Below are positions 43,493 to 52,239 of a stretch of 64,000 nt of DNA, piece after piece. The notes under the pieces are model-generated. The model was not told the origin of the DNA. It saw nothing but the letters and a program-made list of their open reading frames with translations, and made no database searches. The stretch comes from an uncultured Pseudokineococcus sp. (GTDB lineage: Bacteria; Actinomycetota; Actinomycetes; Actinomycetales; Quadrisphaeraceae): NCBI RefSeq assembly GCF_947495735.1, contig NZ_CANMAA010000009.1:62001-126000 (forward strand), given 5' to 3'. The position numbers were made by a program, and so were the translations under genes. Positions within the stretch are counted from its first letter, which is position 1, and each line of letters opens with the position of its first letter.

Positions 43493-44011
43493 TCAGCGCC
43501 CCAGCAGCCCCCGCGCGTAGCCGGCCTGGCCGAGGTGCTGCAGGCAGTCCGAGGCCACGCTCGCCAGGCGGACGCCGTAGGTGACCGGCGGGTCCCACGC
43601 CTCGTCGACGACCCGGTCGAGGTCCTCGGGCGACAGCTGCGCGACCACCTCGTCCGTCCGCGCGCCGACCGCGTCGGCGTACCCGGCCAGCAGGTCGGCG
43701 CTCGCGCGGACCCGGGCCACCTGCTCCGGGCCGTGCCCGTAGCCCGTGTCCTCCGGGGGCAGGTCGAGCGCGAAGCGGTCCGCCCAGCTCGGGCCGCCGT
43801 CGACGGGCGAGGTCCAGACCTGCTCGAGGCCCGCGGCGTCGGCGACGTGGTCGTCCATCACCCGCGCCTGGTGCCACACGAGCCAGGCCACCGGGTTGGC
43901 GCCCGGCCGGGGCGGCCGCGCCAGCTCCTCCTCGTCGAGCCCGTCGACGACGGTGGGGGCCAGCGCCCGGGCGCGCCCGAGCACCTCCTGCAGCAGCGAG
44001 CCGGTGTCCAT
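43493..44011 (-). CDS. DinB/DUF664 family protein (mycothiol-transferase-like fold)
   Basis: 172 residues. ARPPRPGANPVAWLVWHQARVMDDHVADAAG and LASVASDCLQHLGQAGYARGLLG fit the four-helix DinB/DUF664 fold, whose His residues often bind metal. Possible thiol-dependent transferase; substrate unknown. ATG 44011 is chosen over 44062 because TAGCGT lies 7 nt upstream, the leaderless pattern. Confidence 0.85.
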   Translation of the reverse strand: MDTGSLLQEVLGRARALAPTVVDGLDEEELARPPRPGANPVAWLVWHQARVMDDHVADAAGLEQVWTSPVDGGPSWADRFALDLPPEDTGYGHGPEQVARVRASADLLAGYADAVGARTDEVVAQLSPEDLDRVVDEAWDPPVTYGVRLASVASDCLQHLGQAGYARGLLGR

Positions 44012-44018
44012 GCCGACC

Positions 44019-44024
44019 ACGCTA
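44019..44024 (-). promoter_or_regulatory. -10 element of leaderless DinB gene
   Basis: TAGCGT on the minus strand, 7 nt before ATG 44011. Confidence 0.5.
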
Positions 44025-44089
44025 GGCAGCCGCCGGCTCGCGCGCGCGGCGTCGGCCGCCACGGCCCCGCGCCGACGGCAGGTCCGGGC

Positions 44090-44455
44090 TCAGCCGACGA
44101 GCGAGGCGCCGCCCGTCGCGGCCAGTCGCTCGTCGAGCAGCCGGTCGATGACGTCGGACAGGACGCGGGCCGCCCGCGGGCGCACGAGGCGGTCGGCGCG
44201 GGCGTGCGCGAGGAGGGCGTCGAGCTCCTCCGGGCTGCGGGGCCGCGGGACGCGGGCTGCGGCGGGCGGGCACGGCCCGGCGGGACGCGCGCCGGCCTGG
44301 TCGGCAGAGGTGCGCGTGGTGCTGGGCTGGGGACCGGTGCGGGCCACGGAGACCTCCGGGGTCTCGGGGCGGACCGACTGGTCCGCGGGTGCCCTGGTCC
44401 TCGGCGCGACGCGCCGCCGCCTCCAGCGCTCACCCGTCCGGCCCGGCGCGCCCAC
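44090..44455 (-). CDS. Hypothetical small protein
   Basis: Up to 121 residues. The first 65 are Arg/Pro/Thr-rich and probably not folded; the start is uncertain. The C-terminal 50 (RSPEELDALLAHARADRLVRPRAARVLSDVIDRLLDERLAATGG) form two amphipathic helices and could be a real small domain. No family recognised. It lies in a 481-bp stretch between the DinB gene and the GH36-like gene, which holds nothing else I can support. Confidence 0.4.
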   Translation of the reverse strand: MGAPGRTGERWRRRRVAPRTRAPADQSVRPETPEVSVARTGPQPSTTRTSADQAGARPAGPCPPAAARVPRPRSPEELDALLAHARADRLVRPRAARVLSDVIDRLLDERLAATGGASLVG

Positions 44456-44492
44456 CCGTCCGGCCCAGCGCCCCCGGCGGCGCGACGGCGCC

Positions 44493-45440
44493 TCAGCCGG
44501 GGCGGACGGCGGCGTCCAGGCGGCGCCGCACGTGCGGCCACGAGCCGCCGTGCACGGCGACGAGCGCGGGCGTCGCCCACCGCAGGACGCCGGCCTCCGC
44601 CGAGGCGTCCGTGCCGCCCACGAGGGCCAGCGCCCTCCCGGGCACGCGGACGGCGCGGACCGCCGGCGCCGTCGGCGGACCGCCGAGGGCGGCTCCCCGG
44701 CCGGCCGAGGACGCCATCGCCCACAGCTCCTCCGGCCCCCTCCCCGCCGTCTGCACCACGACGGCGTCCCCGCTGCGCCCGGTGGAGGCCGCTGCAGCGG
44801 CCGTGGGCACCAGGGAGCGCGCCGGGCGGAGCCGGCCGCCGATGTCGACGAGCACCTGCCGGCCCACCGCGGGCACGGGCAGCGAGAGGTGCAGCCCGCG
44901 CAGCCGCACCGGGCCGTCGCGCCGGACGGCCGCCGAGGCGCGCACCCTCAGGACGCCCGTGCGCCCCAGCTCGAGCTCCACGTCCGCGTCCACGCCCAGG
45001 GCCTCGTCCCGCGACCGCACCACGAGGCGCTGGGACCCGCCGCTGGTGACCTCGAGCGCGGCCGACCGGCGCACCAGCACCGGCGCGGCGGCGTCCTCCC
45101 CCGGGACGACCAGCAGGCCCGGCGCGGGGTCGCCCCCGCGGTCGCGGCCCCGCTCGTCCCCAGGGTCGGCCCCGGTCGGCAGCAGGGGCGAGCCGGGCAG
45201 CACCTCGCCGGAGGCGGGGGACGCCGCCGCGAGCGCCAGCGCCTCCGTCTCGTCGGGCGAGAGGTCACCCAGGTCGCCGCCCCAGTGCAGCACCCGCGGG
45301 GCACCGGGGGCGTCCGCGGCGAGCAGCACGCTCGTGCCCGCGGCGCGCAGGTGCACGACCGAGGGCACGCCCCACGGGTCGGCCACACCGGCCCCGTCGG
45401 GGTCGGCGCCGCCGTCCGCGGGCCTCCCGCGCTCGTCCAT
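44493..45440 (-). CDS. Orphan GH36 N-terminal beta-sandwich domain (truncated alpha-galactosidase-like)
   Basis: 315 residues. PSVVHLRAAGTSVLLAADAPGAPRVLHWGGDLGDLSPDE and VLPGSPLLPTGADPG match the start of actinobacterial GH36 alpha-galactosidases, which are roughly 700 residues and continue into a TIM barrel with catalytic aspartates. Here the barrel is absent: after about 235 residues the sequence drifts into a Gly/Ala/Pro-rich tail and stops. It is next to a GH13 alpha-glucosidase, so a gene remnant or a carbohydrate-binding helper are both possible. Confidence 0.6.
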   Translation of the reverse strand: MDERGRPADGGADPDGAGVADPWGVPSVVHLRAAGTSVLLAADAPGAPRVLHWGGDLGDLSPDETEALALAAASPASGEVLPGSPLLPTGADPGDERGRDRGGDPAPGLLVVPGEDAAAPVLVRRSAALEVTSGGSQRLVVRSRDEALGVDADVELELGRTGVLRVRASAAVRRDGPVRLRGLHLSLPVPAVGRQVLVDIGGRLRPARSLVPTAAAAASTGRSGDAVVVQTAGRGPEELWAMASSAGRGAALGGPPTAPAVRAVRVPGRALALVGGTDASAEAGVLRWATPALVAVHGGSWPHVRRRLDAAVRPG

Positions 45441-45529
45441 CCGCCCATCGTCGTGCTCGTCCGCCTCCGGCGCCGCGCCGAAGCGCCCGGGAGGCGTCCT
45501 GCAGGGCGCCCGGACCGGCGCCGGGGCGC

Positions 45530-47353
45530 TCAGGCGGTGCGCAGCACGCGGGCCTCCCACGGGGCGAGAACGGGGTCGGCGAGCACGTCGGCCTCGTCGC
45601 GGCCGTGCGCGGTGCCGAGCACCAGCTCGGCGGCGCCCACGGCCTCGGGCAGCAGGTCGGCCAGGTCCACCGGCGTGCCGCCCACGTTGGCGACCACGAG
45701 CAGCTCGTCCGACGCCGGACGGCCGTCGGCGTCGGCGCCCTCGAGGCGGCGCGTGAAGGCGTAGACCTGCTCGTGCTCGGGCAGCAGCATGCGGAAGTCG
45801 CCCAGGGCCACCACCGGCCACTCGTGCCGCAGCGCGACCAGGCGCCGGTAGTGCGCGAGCACCGAGGTGGGGTCGGCCCGCTGGGCCTCGGCGTTCCACT
45901 CCCCGTGGTCGGGGTTCACCGCGATCCACGGCTCGCCCGTCGTGAAGCCCGCCGACGCCGAGGCGTCCCACTGCACCGGGGTGCGGGCGTTGTCGCGGCT
46001 GGAGACCGCCACCCGCGCCAGGACCTCCTCGGGGTCGGCGCCGTGGCCCGCCTCCTCGGCGAGGTGGTTGAGGCTCTCGATGTCCCGCAGCTCCCCGGCC
46101 GAGCGCCACGGGAAGTTCGCCATCGCGAGCTCCTCGCCCTGGTAGACGTACGGCGTCCCCCGGTGCAGGTGGAGCAGCGTGGCCAGGCACCGCGCCGACG
46201 CCGCCCGGTGCTCCGGGGAGTCGTCGCCCCACCGCGACACGATCCGCGGCTGGTCGTGGTTGTTCCAGTACAGGCTGTTCCAGCCGCGCTCGGCCAGGCC
46301 CGCCTGCCAGCGCCCGAACGAGGCCTTGAGCGCCAGCAGGTCCAGCGGCACCGGTCGCCACTTGCTGCCGTCGTGGTCGAGGTCGACGTGCTCGAACTGG
46401 AAGACCATGTCGACCTCGGCCGACTGCGGGTCGGTGAACCGCTGGGCGTCGGCGACCGTCACCCCGGGCATCTCCCCCACGGTCAGCAGCGCCTCCGGCC
46501 GCCCGGCGAACACCTCGGCGTGCATCTCCGCCAGGTAGTCGTGGATGCGCGGGCCGCAGAGGTACTGCTCGCCCCCACCGGCCAGGCCCGTGCGCGGGTC
46601 GGCGTCACGGCCGTCGGCCAGCGACCCGTCCTCGGCGACGTGCTTGCTGATCATGTTGATGACGTCCATGCGGAAGCCGTCGACCCCCCGGTCGAGCCAC
46701 CACCGCATCATGTCGTGCACCGCCGCGCGGACCTGCGGGTTCTCCCAGTTGAGGTCGGGCTGCTTGCGTGCGAACAGGTGCAGGTAGTACTCCCCGGAGG
46801 CCTCGTCGAGGGTCCAGGTGGGCCCGGAGAAGTGCGAGCGCCAGTTCGTGGGCTCCGCGCCGGGCGCGCCGGCCGGCATGCCCTCGCGCGGGCCCCGCCA
46901 CCAGTACCAGTCGCGCTTCGCGCTCGACGGCGAGCTGCGGGACTCGACGAACCACGGGTGCTCGTCGCTGGTGTGGTTGACCACGAGGTCCATCACCAGC
47001 TTCATCCCGCGGGCGTGCAGCCCCTCGGTGAGGGCGTCGAGGTCCTCCAGCGTCCCGAAGGCCGGGTCCACCGCTCGGTAGTCGCTGATGTCGTACCCGT
47101 TGTCGTCCTGCGGCGAGGCGTACACCGGGGAGAGCCAGACGACGTCGACCCCGAGGTCGGCGAGGTGGTCCAGCCGCGAGGTGATCCCGCGCAGGTCGCC
47201 CACGCCGTCGCCGTCGGAGTCGGCGAAGGACCGCGGGTACACCTGGTAGACGACCGCGCTGGTCCACCAGGGCGCCGCACCCGGGCCCGGACCCGCCCCG
47301 TCGGGCGCCGTGACGACGCGGGGGCGGGCGGAGGTGGACGGCGGCGCGCTCAT
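45530..47353 (-). CDS. GH13 alpha-glucosidase (oligo-1,6-glucosidase type)
   Basis: 607 residues. WWTSAVVYQVYPRSFADSDGDGVGDLRGI, DLVVNHTSDEHPWF, GVDGFRMDVINMI (nucleophile Asp), LLTVGEMPGV (acid Glu) and YWNNHDQPRIVSRWG are the GH13 regions. It hydrolyses terminal alpha-glucosidic bonds of malto- or isomalto-oligosaccharides in the cytosol (no signal peptide). ATG 47353 follows a 30-residue Pro-rich tail. The truncated GH36-like gene lies downstream on the same strand. Confidence 0.93.
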   Translation of the reverse strand: MSAPPSTSARPRVVTAPDGAGPGPGAAPWWTSAVVYQVYPRSFADSDGDGVGDLRGITSRLDHLADLGVDVVWLSPVYASPQDDNGYDISDYRAVDPAFGTLEDLDALTEGLHARGMKLVMDLVVNHTSDEHPWFVESRSSPSSAKRDWYWWRGPREGMPAGAPGAEPTNWRSHFSGPTWTLDEASGEYYLHLFARKQPDLNWENPQVRAAVHDMMRWWLDRGVDGFRMDVINMISKHVAEDGSLADGRDADPRTGLAGGGEQYLCGPRIHDYLAEMHAEVFAGRPEALLTVGEMPGVTVADAQRFTDPQSAEVDMVFQFEHVDLDHDGSKWRPVPLDLLALKASFGRWQAGLAERGWNSLYWNNHDQPRIVSRWGDDSPEHRAASARCLATLLHLHRGTPYVYQGEELAMANFPWRSAGELRDIESLNHLAEEAGHGADPEEVLARVAVSSRDNARTPVQWDASASAGFTTGEPWIAVNPDHGEWNAEAQRADPTSVLAHYRRLVALRHEWPVVALGDFRMLLPEHEQVYAFTRRLEGADADGRPASDELLVVANVGGTPVDLADLLPEAVGAAELVLGTAHGRDEADVLADPVLAPWEARVLRTA

Positions 47354-47463
47354 GCCCGCTGATCCTGCCGTCCCGGGGCGCAGCCGCGCACGGCGGTCGG
47401 CCGCGGCCGGCGGGCCGCCCCGTCCGACCTCGCGGCCCAGCCCTCGCGCCCGGGGGCGCGACC

Positions 47464-48321
47464 TCAGCCCCGCAGGTGCTCCAGCATCGCGGCCGCGACA
47501 TCGCGGGGGGAGTCCTCCGTGGGGATGTGCTTGCCGGCCACCTCGACGAGGTCGGCGCCCGGCACCTGCTCCACGTAGCGCCGGGCGAACTCGATCTTCT
47601 GGAAGTCGTCGTCGCGGCCCCACACCAGGCGCGTCGGGAGCGCCCTGTCCACGAGGCCGGGCACGAGGTCGAGCGTGTACCGGGGGTCGGCCGCCCCGGC
47701 CATGGCCGACCAGGAGCGGACCCGCGCCTCGGAGCGCCACGGCTGGACGTAGTCCTCCACCTCGTCGGAGCTCAGCTCCCGCCCGACGGCCGCGCCCACG
47801 GACGCCCGGCGTCCGTCCAGCGTCGACGCGACGGTGGCGGCGGCGCGCACCCTCGGGTCCTGGAACCGGGCGACGGCCGGCACAGGCCAGGAGTCGAGCA
47901 CCACGGCGTTCAGGAGCACCAGCCGGCGGACGCGGTCGCCCCCGTGGACGACGAGGTGCTGGGCGACGCCGCCGCCGATGTCGTGGGCGCCGAGGAGGAA
48001 CTCCTCCATGCCGAGCGCGTCCGCGGCGCGCAGCACCGTCTCGGCGAGCGCGGGCACGGTGGCGCGGGCGACGTCCAGCTCGCCGTCGCTGAGCCCGAAG
48101 CCGGGCAGGTCGAGCGCGACCGCGCGGAAGTGCTCCCCGAGCTGCGGGAGCACCGGCTGCCAGACGCGGCTCCAGAAGGTGCCGTGCAGGAGCAGGAGCG
48201 GGGGCGCGTCCGGGCGCCCCGCCGTGAGGCAGGACAGCGAGACGCCGTCGACCTCCACCTGCTCGCGTCGCAGGCCGGTGCTCGTCGTGCCGTCGGTGCT
48301 CGTCGTGCCGTCGGTGCCCAT
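47464..48321 (-). CDS. Alpha/beta hydrolase with Asp nucleophile (dehalogenase/epoxide-hydrolase-like)
   Basis: 285 residues. Oxyanion motif LLLLHGTFWSRVW (His46), then DLPGFGLSDG; the nucleophile elbow is LLGAHDIGGGVA with Asp114 instead of Ser, as in haloalkane and fluoroacetate dehalogenases and epoxide hydrolases. The catalytic His is in GKHIPTEDSP. The N-terminus has a duplicated GTTST block. Substrate unknown. ATG 48321 has CACCGT 6 nt upstream. Confidence 0.88.
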   Translation of the reverse strand: MGTDGTTSTDGTTSTGLRREQVEVDGVSLSCLTAGRPDAPPLLLLHGTFWSRVWQPVLPQLGEHFRAVALDLPGFGLSDGELDVARATVPALAETVLRAADALGMEEFLLGAHDIGGGVAQHLVVHGGDRVRRLVLLNAVVLDSWPVPAVARFQDPRVRAAATVASTLDGRRASVGAAVGRELSSDEVEDYVQPWRSEARVRSWSAMAGAADPRYTLDLVPGLVDRALPTRLVWGRDDDFQKIEFARRYVEQVPGADLVEVAGKHIPTEDSPRDVAAAMLEHLRG

Positions 48322-48372
48322 GGGCCCACGGTGGCACGCAGGAGGACCCGGGACGCTCCCGGCGGCCGGCGA

Positions 48373-48414
48373 CGCCCGGGCTGCCCGGGTCGCCGCCCGG
48401 GCTGCCCGGGTCGC
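48373..48414. repeat. Two perfect 21-bp direct repeats, each a hairpin
   Basis: CGCCCGGGCTGCCCGGGTCGC twice in a row (48373-48393, 48394-48414). Each contains a CCCGGG-CTG-CCCGGG palindrome, probably ending transcription of the DHH gene. Confidence 0.75.
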
Positions 48415-48434
48415 CGCCGCGGAGCCGTGGGCCC

Positions 48435-49379
48435 TCAGCCGGCGACCAGCGCCCCGCGCTCGGTGGAGACGGCGTCGACGACCTCGGCGAGCACGCGCTC
48501 GGCGTCGGCGTGCGGCACCTGGCAGGTGCCGGCGGCCTGGTGGCCGCCGCCGCCGTGGGTCAGGCAGACGGCGCCGACGTCCACGGGCGAGGTGCGGTCG
48601 ACGATCGACTTGCCCACCGCGAGCACGGTGTTCAGCCTCTCCCGGCCCCAGAGGACGTGGACGGACACGCGCGCGGTCGGGTACAGCGCGTAGACGACGA
48701 ACCGGTTGCCGGCGTGGACGACCTCCTCCTCGCGCAGGTCGACGACGACGACGTCCCCGCGCACGGTGCTGCAGCGCCGCAGCTGGGCCTCGAAGAGCGC
48801 GGACTGCGCGCGGTAGAGCTCCACGCGCTCGGCGACGTCGGGCAGGGCGAGGATCTCGTCGACGTGCTGGTGCTCGATGCACGCGTCCACCAGCTGCATC
48901 ATCAGCTGGTAGTTCGAGACGCGGAACTCCCGGAAGCGGCCCAGCCCGGTCCGGCTGTCCATGAGCACGTTGAGCAGCGTCCAGCCCTGCGGGTCCAGCA
49001 CCTCCTCGATCCCGTACGCGGCCGAGTCGGCGCGGTCGACGGCGTCCATGAGCTCGGGCGAGACCTGCGGGAAGCGCTCGGCGCCGCCGAAGTGGTCGTA
49101 GACGACCCGGGCGGCCGACGGCGCGCCGGCGTCGATGACGTGGTTCGGGCGCTCCCCGGCCAGGCGCAGCGTCTCGGAGTGGTGGTGGTCGAAGACGAGG
49201 TGCGCGGCGGGGGCGTAGGGCAGGTTCGTGAGGACGTCGCGCCCGGTGATCTCCACGACGCCGTCCTGGACGTCCTTGGGGTGGACGAAGGTGATCTCGT
49301 CGACGAGGCCGAGCTGGCGCAGCAGCACCGCGCAGACCAGGCCGTCGAAGTCGCTGCGGGTGACCAGGCGGTACGTCAC
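48435..49379 (-). CDS. DHH/DHHA1 family phosphoesterase
   Basis: 314 residues. VTRSDFDGLVCAVLLRQLGLV, HLVFDHHHSETLRL (DHH motif), VDRADSAAYGIEEVL, and the C-terminal THGGGGHQAAGTC (GGGHxxAxG of DHHA1). The family hydrolyses small phosphoanhydrides or oligonucleotides (nanoRNase, c-di-AMP phosphodiesterase and exopolyphosphatase-like members); which one applies here cannot be read. AGGAG lies 10 nt ahead of GTG 49379. Upstream is the ATP-grasp gene. Confidence 0.87.
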   Translation of the reverse strand: MTYRLVTRSDFDGLVCAVLLRQLGLVDEITFVHPKDVQDGVVEITGRDVLTNLPYAPAAHLVFDHHHSETLRLAGERPNHVIDAGAPSAARVVYDHFGGAERFPQVSPELMDAVDRADSAAYGIEEVLDPQGWTLLNVLMDSRTGLGRFREFRVSNYQLMMQLVDACIEHQHVDEILALPDVAERVELYRAQSALFEAQLRRCSTVRGDVVVVDLREEEVVHAGNRFVVYALYPTARVSVHVLWGRERLNTVLAVGKSIVDRTSPVDVGAVCLTHGGGGHQAAGTCQVPHADAERVLAEVVDAVSTERGALVAG

Positions 49380-49517
49380 GGGGTGTGCTCCTGGAGGGGT
49401 CGGTCGTCGGAGGAGCCGGGGCGCTCCCCTCCCCCCGTCGGCAGGTCCGCCGTCGACCTGAGGCGTCGCTGGCGCGCCCGACGCGGTGCCGCACCCGAGC
49501 CGCGCCGGGTGGGCCGC

Positions 49518-50429
49518 TCAGGCGTCCAGGCGCCCGAGGTAGCGCGCGATCGCCCGGGGCCCCGAGCGCGGCGCGACCGCCTCGACGTCGGGGTTGTAGT
49601 TGGTGTTCGTGTTGACGTCGTACGTCACGACCCGGCCGTCGACCGTCTCGATCGACTCGATGCCGGCGATCGCCGTGCCCGTGGCCGCGAGGAAGCGGCG
49701 GTAGGCGTCCAGCTGCGGGGGCTCGTAGCCCTCGCGCAGGGAGAACAGCGGCTCCTGGCCGGGCAGGGCGCACGCGTCGGCGGGGCACAGCTCGAAGCCC
49801 TGCGCGGTGGAGACCCGCACGGAGTACACGTGCTCGCCGTCGACGACCTCGGTGCGCGTGACGACCGGCTCGGCCGCGACGAGCAGCTCCTGCAGGAGCC
49901 AGACGCCGTTGGCGGGCGGGTCCAGCTCGCCGGCGGCCAGGGCGTCGCGCAGCTCGTCCACGCCGTCGAAGCGCCGGACGCCGAGGCCCTTGCCGCCCTG
50001 GTCGTGCTTGGTGATGAAGGGCGCGCCCCCGCTGACGGCGGTGAAGCGCTCCGCCGCCGCGACGAGCCGGTCCTGCCCCAGGACGGCCGTCGTCCGCGGG
50101 ACGTCGACGCCCGCCGCCCGCAGGGCGGCGTGCTGGGCGACCTTGCTCATCTCGAGCTCGAGGACGCCGCGCCCGTTGACGACCGTCCGCCCGTGCCCCT
50201 CGAGCCAGGACAGCACGGCGCGGGTCTGCTCCTTGGCGAGCACGTGGCCGCGGGTGTGGGCCGAGGCGCTCATCCGCGACCAGAAGAGCCCCTCCGGCGG
50301 CACCTCGTCGAGCGCGAGCTCGCCGTCCCCGGTGAGCAGCCACTGCTCGACCGGGACGCCCTCGGCGTCGAAGGCCGCGGCGAAGGGCGGCCACCACTCG
50401 GGGTTCTCGTGCAGCGCGTAGACGGTCAC
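49518..50429 (-). CDS. ATP-grasp ligase, RimK-like
   Basis: 303 residues. KVAQHAALRAAGVDVPRTTAVLG, FITKHDQGGKGLGVRRFDG, LLQELLVAAEPVVTRTEVVDGEHVYSVRV and the Mg site VVTYDVNTNTNYNPDVE are ATP-grasp elements, closest to RimK/alpha-glutamate ligases. Substrate unknown; it could ligate an amino acid to a protein or peptide. GTG 50429 is the likely start. Downstream DHH gene is 138 bp away on the same strand. Confidence 0.82.
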   Translation of the reverse strand: MTVYALHENPEWWPPFAAAFDAEGVPVEQWLLTGDGELALDEVPPEGLFWSRMSASAHTRGHVLAKEQTRAVLSWLEGHGRTVVNGRGVLELEMSKVAQHAALRAAGVDVPRTTAVLGQDRLVAAAERFTAVSGGAPFITKHDQGGKGLGVRRFDGVDELRDALAAGELDPPANGVWLLQELLVAAEPVVTRTEVVDGEHVYSVRVSTAQGFELCPADACALPGQEPLFSLREGYEPPQLDAYRRFLAATGTAIAGIESIETVDGRVVTYDVNTNTNYNPDVEAVAPRSGPRAIARYLGRLDA

Positions 50430-50470
50430 GCCCGCACCAGCGCTCCGCCGCCGGGCGCTGTTCCGGCGCC

Positions 50471-51361
50471 TCAGCGCGCCGCGCGCTCCTCGAGCCAGGT
50501 GACGACCAGCTGGGTCACCTCGTCGCGGTTCGTCTCGTTGAGGACCTCGTGGCGCGCGCCCGGCAGGAGCGCCAGCGTGACGTCGCGCAGCCCCGCGGCG
50601 CGGTAGCGCTCCACGAGGCGCACGACGAGCTCGCCGCCCGGTCCGCCGACCGGGTCCTGGTCGCCGCTGACGACCAGCAGCGGCAGGTCCGGCCGGATGC
50701 CGGCGAGCGCCCGCGGGTCGGCCGTGCGCGGCGCCGTCGCCAGGACCCCGCCGAGGACGGCGTCCTCCGTGGCGAAGCCGCACAGGGGGTCGGCCACGTA
50801 GGCGTCCACCTCCGCCTCGTCGCGGCTGAGCCACTCGAAGCCCGTGCGGTGCGCGAAGGGCGCGTTGAACGCCGCGAGCCCGTCGGCGTCCGCGGGGAGC
50901 TGCTGCACGAGCGCGGCGAGGCCGTCGATCGCCGTGGACCCGCTGAGCACGACGCCGTCGTAGAGGTCGGACCGCTCCAGCAGCACGCTCTGCGCCGCCA
51001 TCGACCCGAGCGAGTGGCCGAGGAGGAACAGCGGCAGCTCGGGGTGCTCGGCCCGCAGCGCCTCCCCGAGGCCGGCGACGTCCCCGATGAAGCCCGCGGC
51101 TCCCGCCTCGCCGAAGCTCCCGAGCGGCACCCCGTCGCCGGTGGACGCGCCGTGCCCGCGGTGGTCGACCGCGCGGACGAGGAAGCCCGCCGCCGTCAGG
51201 GACCCGGCGAGGCGGGCGTACCGGCGTCCGTGCTCGGCCAGGCCGTGCGCGACCTGCACGACGCCGCGCGGCTCCCCCGGCACGTCGTCCCAGCGGTAGG
51301 TGGCGATCGCCAGCCCGTCGCTCGGGGAGGTGAACGCGGTGGTGACGGGCTCGGTGGTCAT
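50471..51361 (-). CDS. Serine alpha/beta hydrolase (monoacylglycerol-lipase-like)
   Basis: 296 residues. VVQVAHGLAEHGRRYARLAGSLTAAGFLVRAVDHRGHG (oxyanion HG), LFLLGHSLGSMAAQ with nucleophile Ser, LLVVSGDQDPVGGP (Asp) and GARHEVLNETNRDEV (His). Hydrolyses carboxyl esters, probably lysophospholipids or monoacylglycerols. CGGAGGAC lies just ahead of ATG 51361. Confidence 0.88.
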   Translation of the reverse strand: MTTEPVTTAFTSPSDGLAIATYRWDDVPGEPRGVVQVAHGLAEHGRRYARLAGSLTAAGFLVRAVDHRGHGASTGDGVPLGSFGEAGAAGFIGDVAGLGEALRAEHPELPLFLLGHSLGSMAAQSVLLERSDLYDGVVLSGSTAIDGLAALVQQLPADADGLAAFNAPFAHRTGFEWLSRDEAEVDAYVADPLCGFATEDAVLGGVLATAPRTADPRALAGIRPDLPLLVVSGDQDPVGGPGGELVVRLVERYRAAGLRDVTLALLPGARHEVLNETNRDEVTQLVVTWLEERAAR

Positions 51362-51462
51362 GTCGTCCTCCGGGGCGGTGGGGCGGGGCGGGAGCTCGTC
51401 GGCATCCTGCCGCGCCGCACGCCCGAGCGCCCTGCCCTCGCCCTGCCCCTCGCGCCCGGTGC

Positions 51463-52224
51463 CTACGCGGGCACCCAGACGTCCAGGAGCCAGCTGTCGA
51501 ACGTCGTCGGCAGCAGCAGGGCGCGCGGGCCGGGCAGCAGCACCTCCCCCGCGGCCTCGGGGCCGAAGGGGGTGCCGCGCCAGCTGGCGCGCAGGTCCAG
51601 GGGCTCGCGGCGGGCGGCGAGCGTCCGGCGGGCCATGTCCACGAGGTCCTCGGGCCGGGGGCCGGCCACCTCCAGGAGGCCGCGCGGGGGTCCGACGGCG
51701 ACGCGCGCCAGCTCGACGGCGAGGTCCTGCACCGCGAGGGGCTGGAGGAGCACCGGGGGCACCAGCGCGCTGTCGCCCGTGCGGGTCAGCGCCGCGAGGT
51801 CGGCCCCGGCCTCGTGCGCGGGCGTCGCGCGGACGACCGTCGTGCGCACGGGTCCCCGGCGGGCGCGCTCCTCCTGCGCGCGCTTGCCGGCGAGCAGCGG
51901 CGGACCCGTGAGGCGGTCGACGCCGACGGCCGACAGGACGACGTGGTGCTCCACGCCCCCGCGCCGGGCCGCGGCGCCGACGCGGTCGGTGCCGGCGGCG
52001 AAGAAGCGCTCGAGGTCGCGCGGGCTGCGCGCCGACAGCCAGGACGGACCGCTGACGTCCACCACCGCGCCGCACCCCGCGAGCGCGCCGTCGAGCCCGC
52101 GCCCGGTCACGACGTCCGCCCCGGTGGAGCGCGCCACCACCACCGCGTCGTGCCCGCCGCGGCGCAGCACCTCGACCAGCGGGCGCCCGACGCGCCCCGT
52201 GCCCCCGACGACAGCCACCCTCAC
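51463..52224 (-). CDS. NmrA/SDR-like NAD(P)H-binding protein
   Basis: 253 residues. RVAVVGGTGRVGRPLVEVLRRGGHDAVVVARS starts the Rossmann fold; VVDVSGPSWLS, HHVVLSAVGVDRL and KRAQEERARRG (atypical SDR) follow. Atypical SDRs of this type reduce quinones or act as redox sensors. GTG 52224 has GGAGGAG 7-13 nt upstream; the frame reaching 52377 runs through the 41-bp repeats and is rejected. The array begins only 16 bp upstream of the start. Confidence 0.85.
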   Translation of the reverse strand: MRVAVVGGTGRVGRPLVEVLRRGGHDAVVVARSTGADVVTGRGLDGALAGCGAVVDVSGPSWLSARSPRDLERFFAAGTDRVGAAARRGGVEHHVVLSAVGVDRLTGPPLLAGKRAQEERARRGPVRTTVVRATPAHEAGADLAALTRTGDSALVPPVLLQPLAVQDLAVELARVAVGPPRGLLEVAGPRPEDLVDMARRTLAARREPLDLRASWRGTPFGPEAAGEVLLPGPRALLLPTTFDSWLLDVWVPA

Positions 52225-52239
52225 GACGACCTCCTCCCG

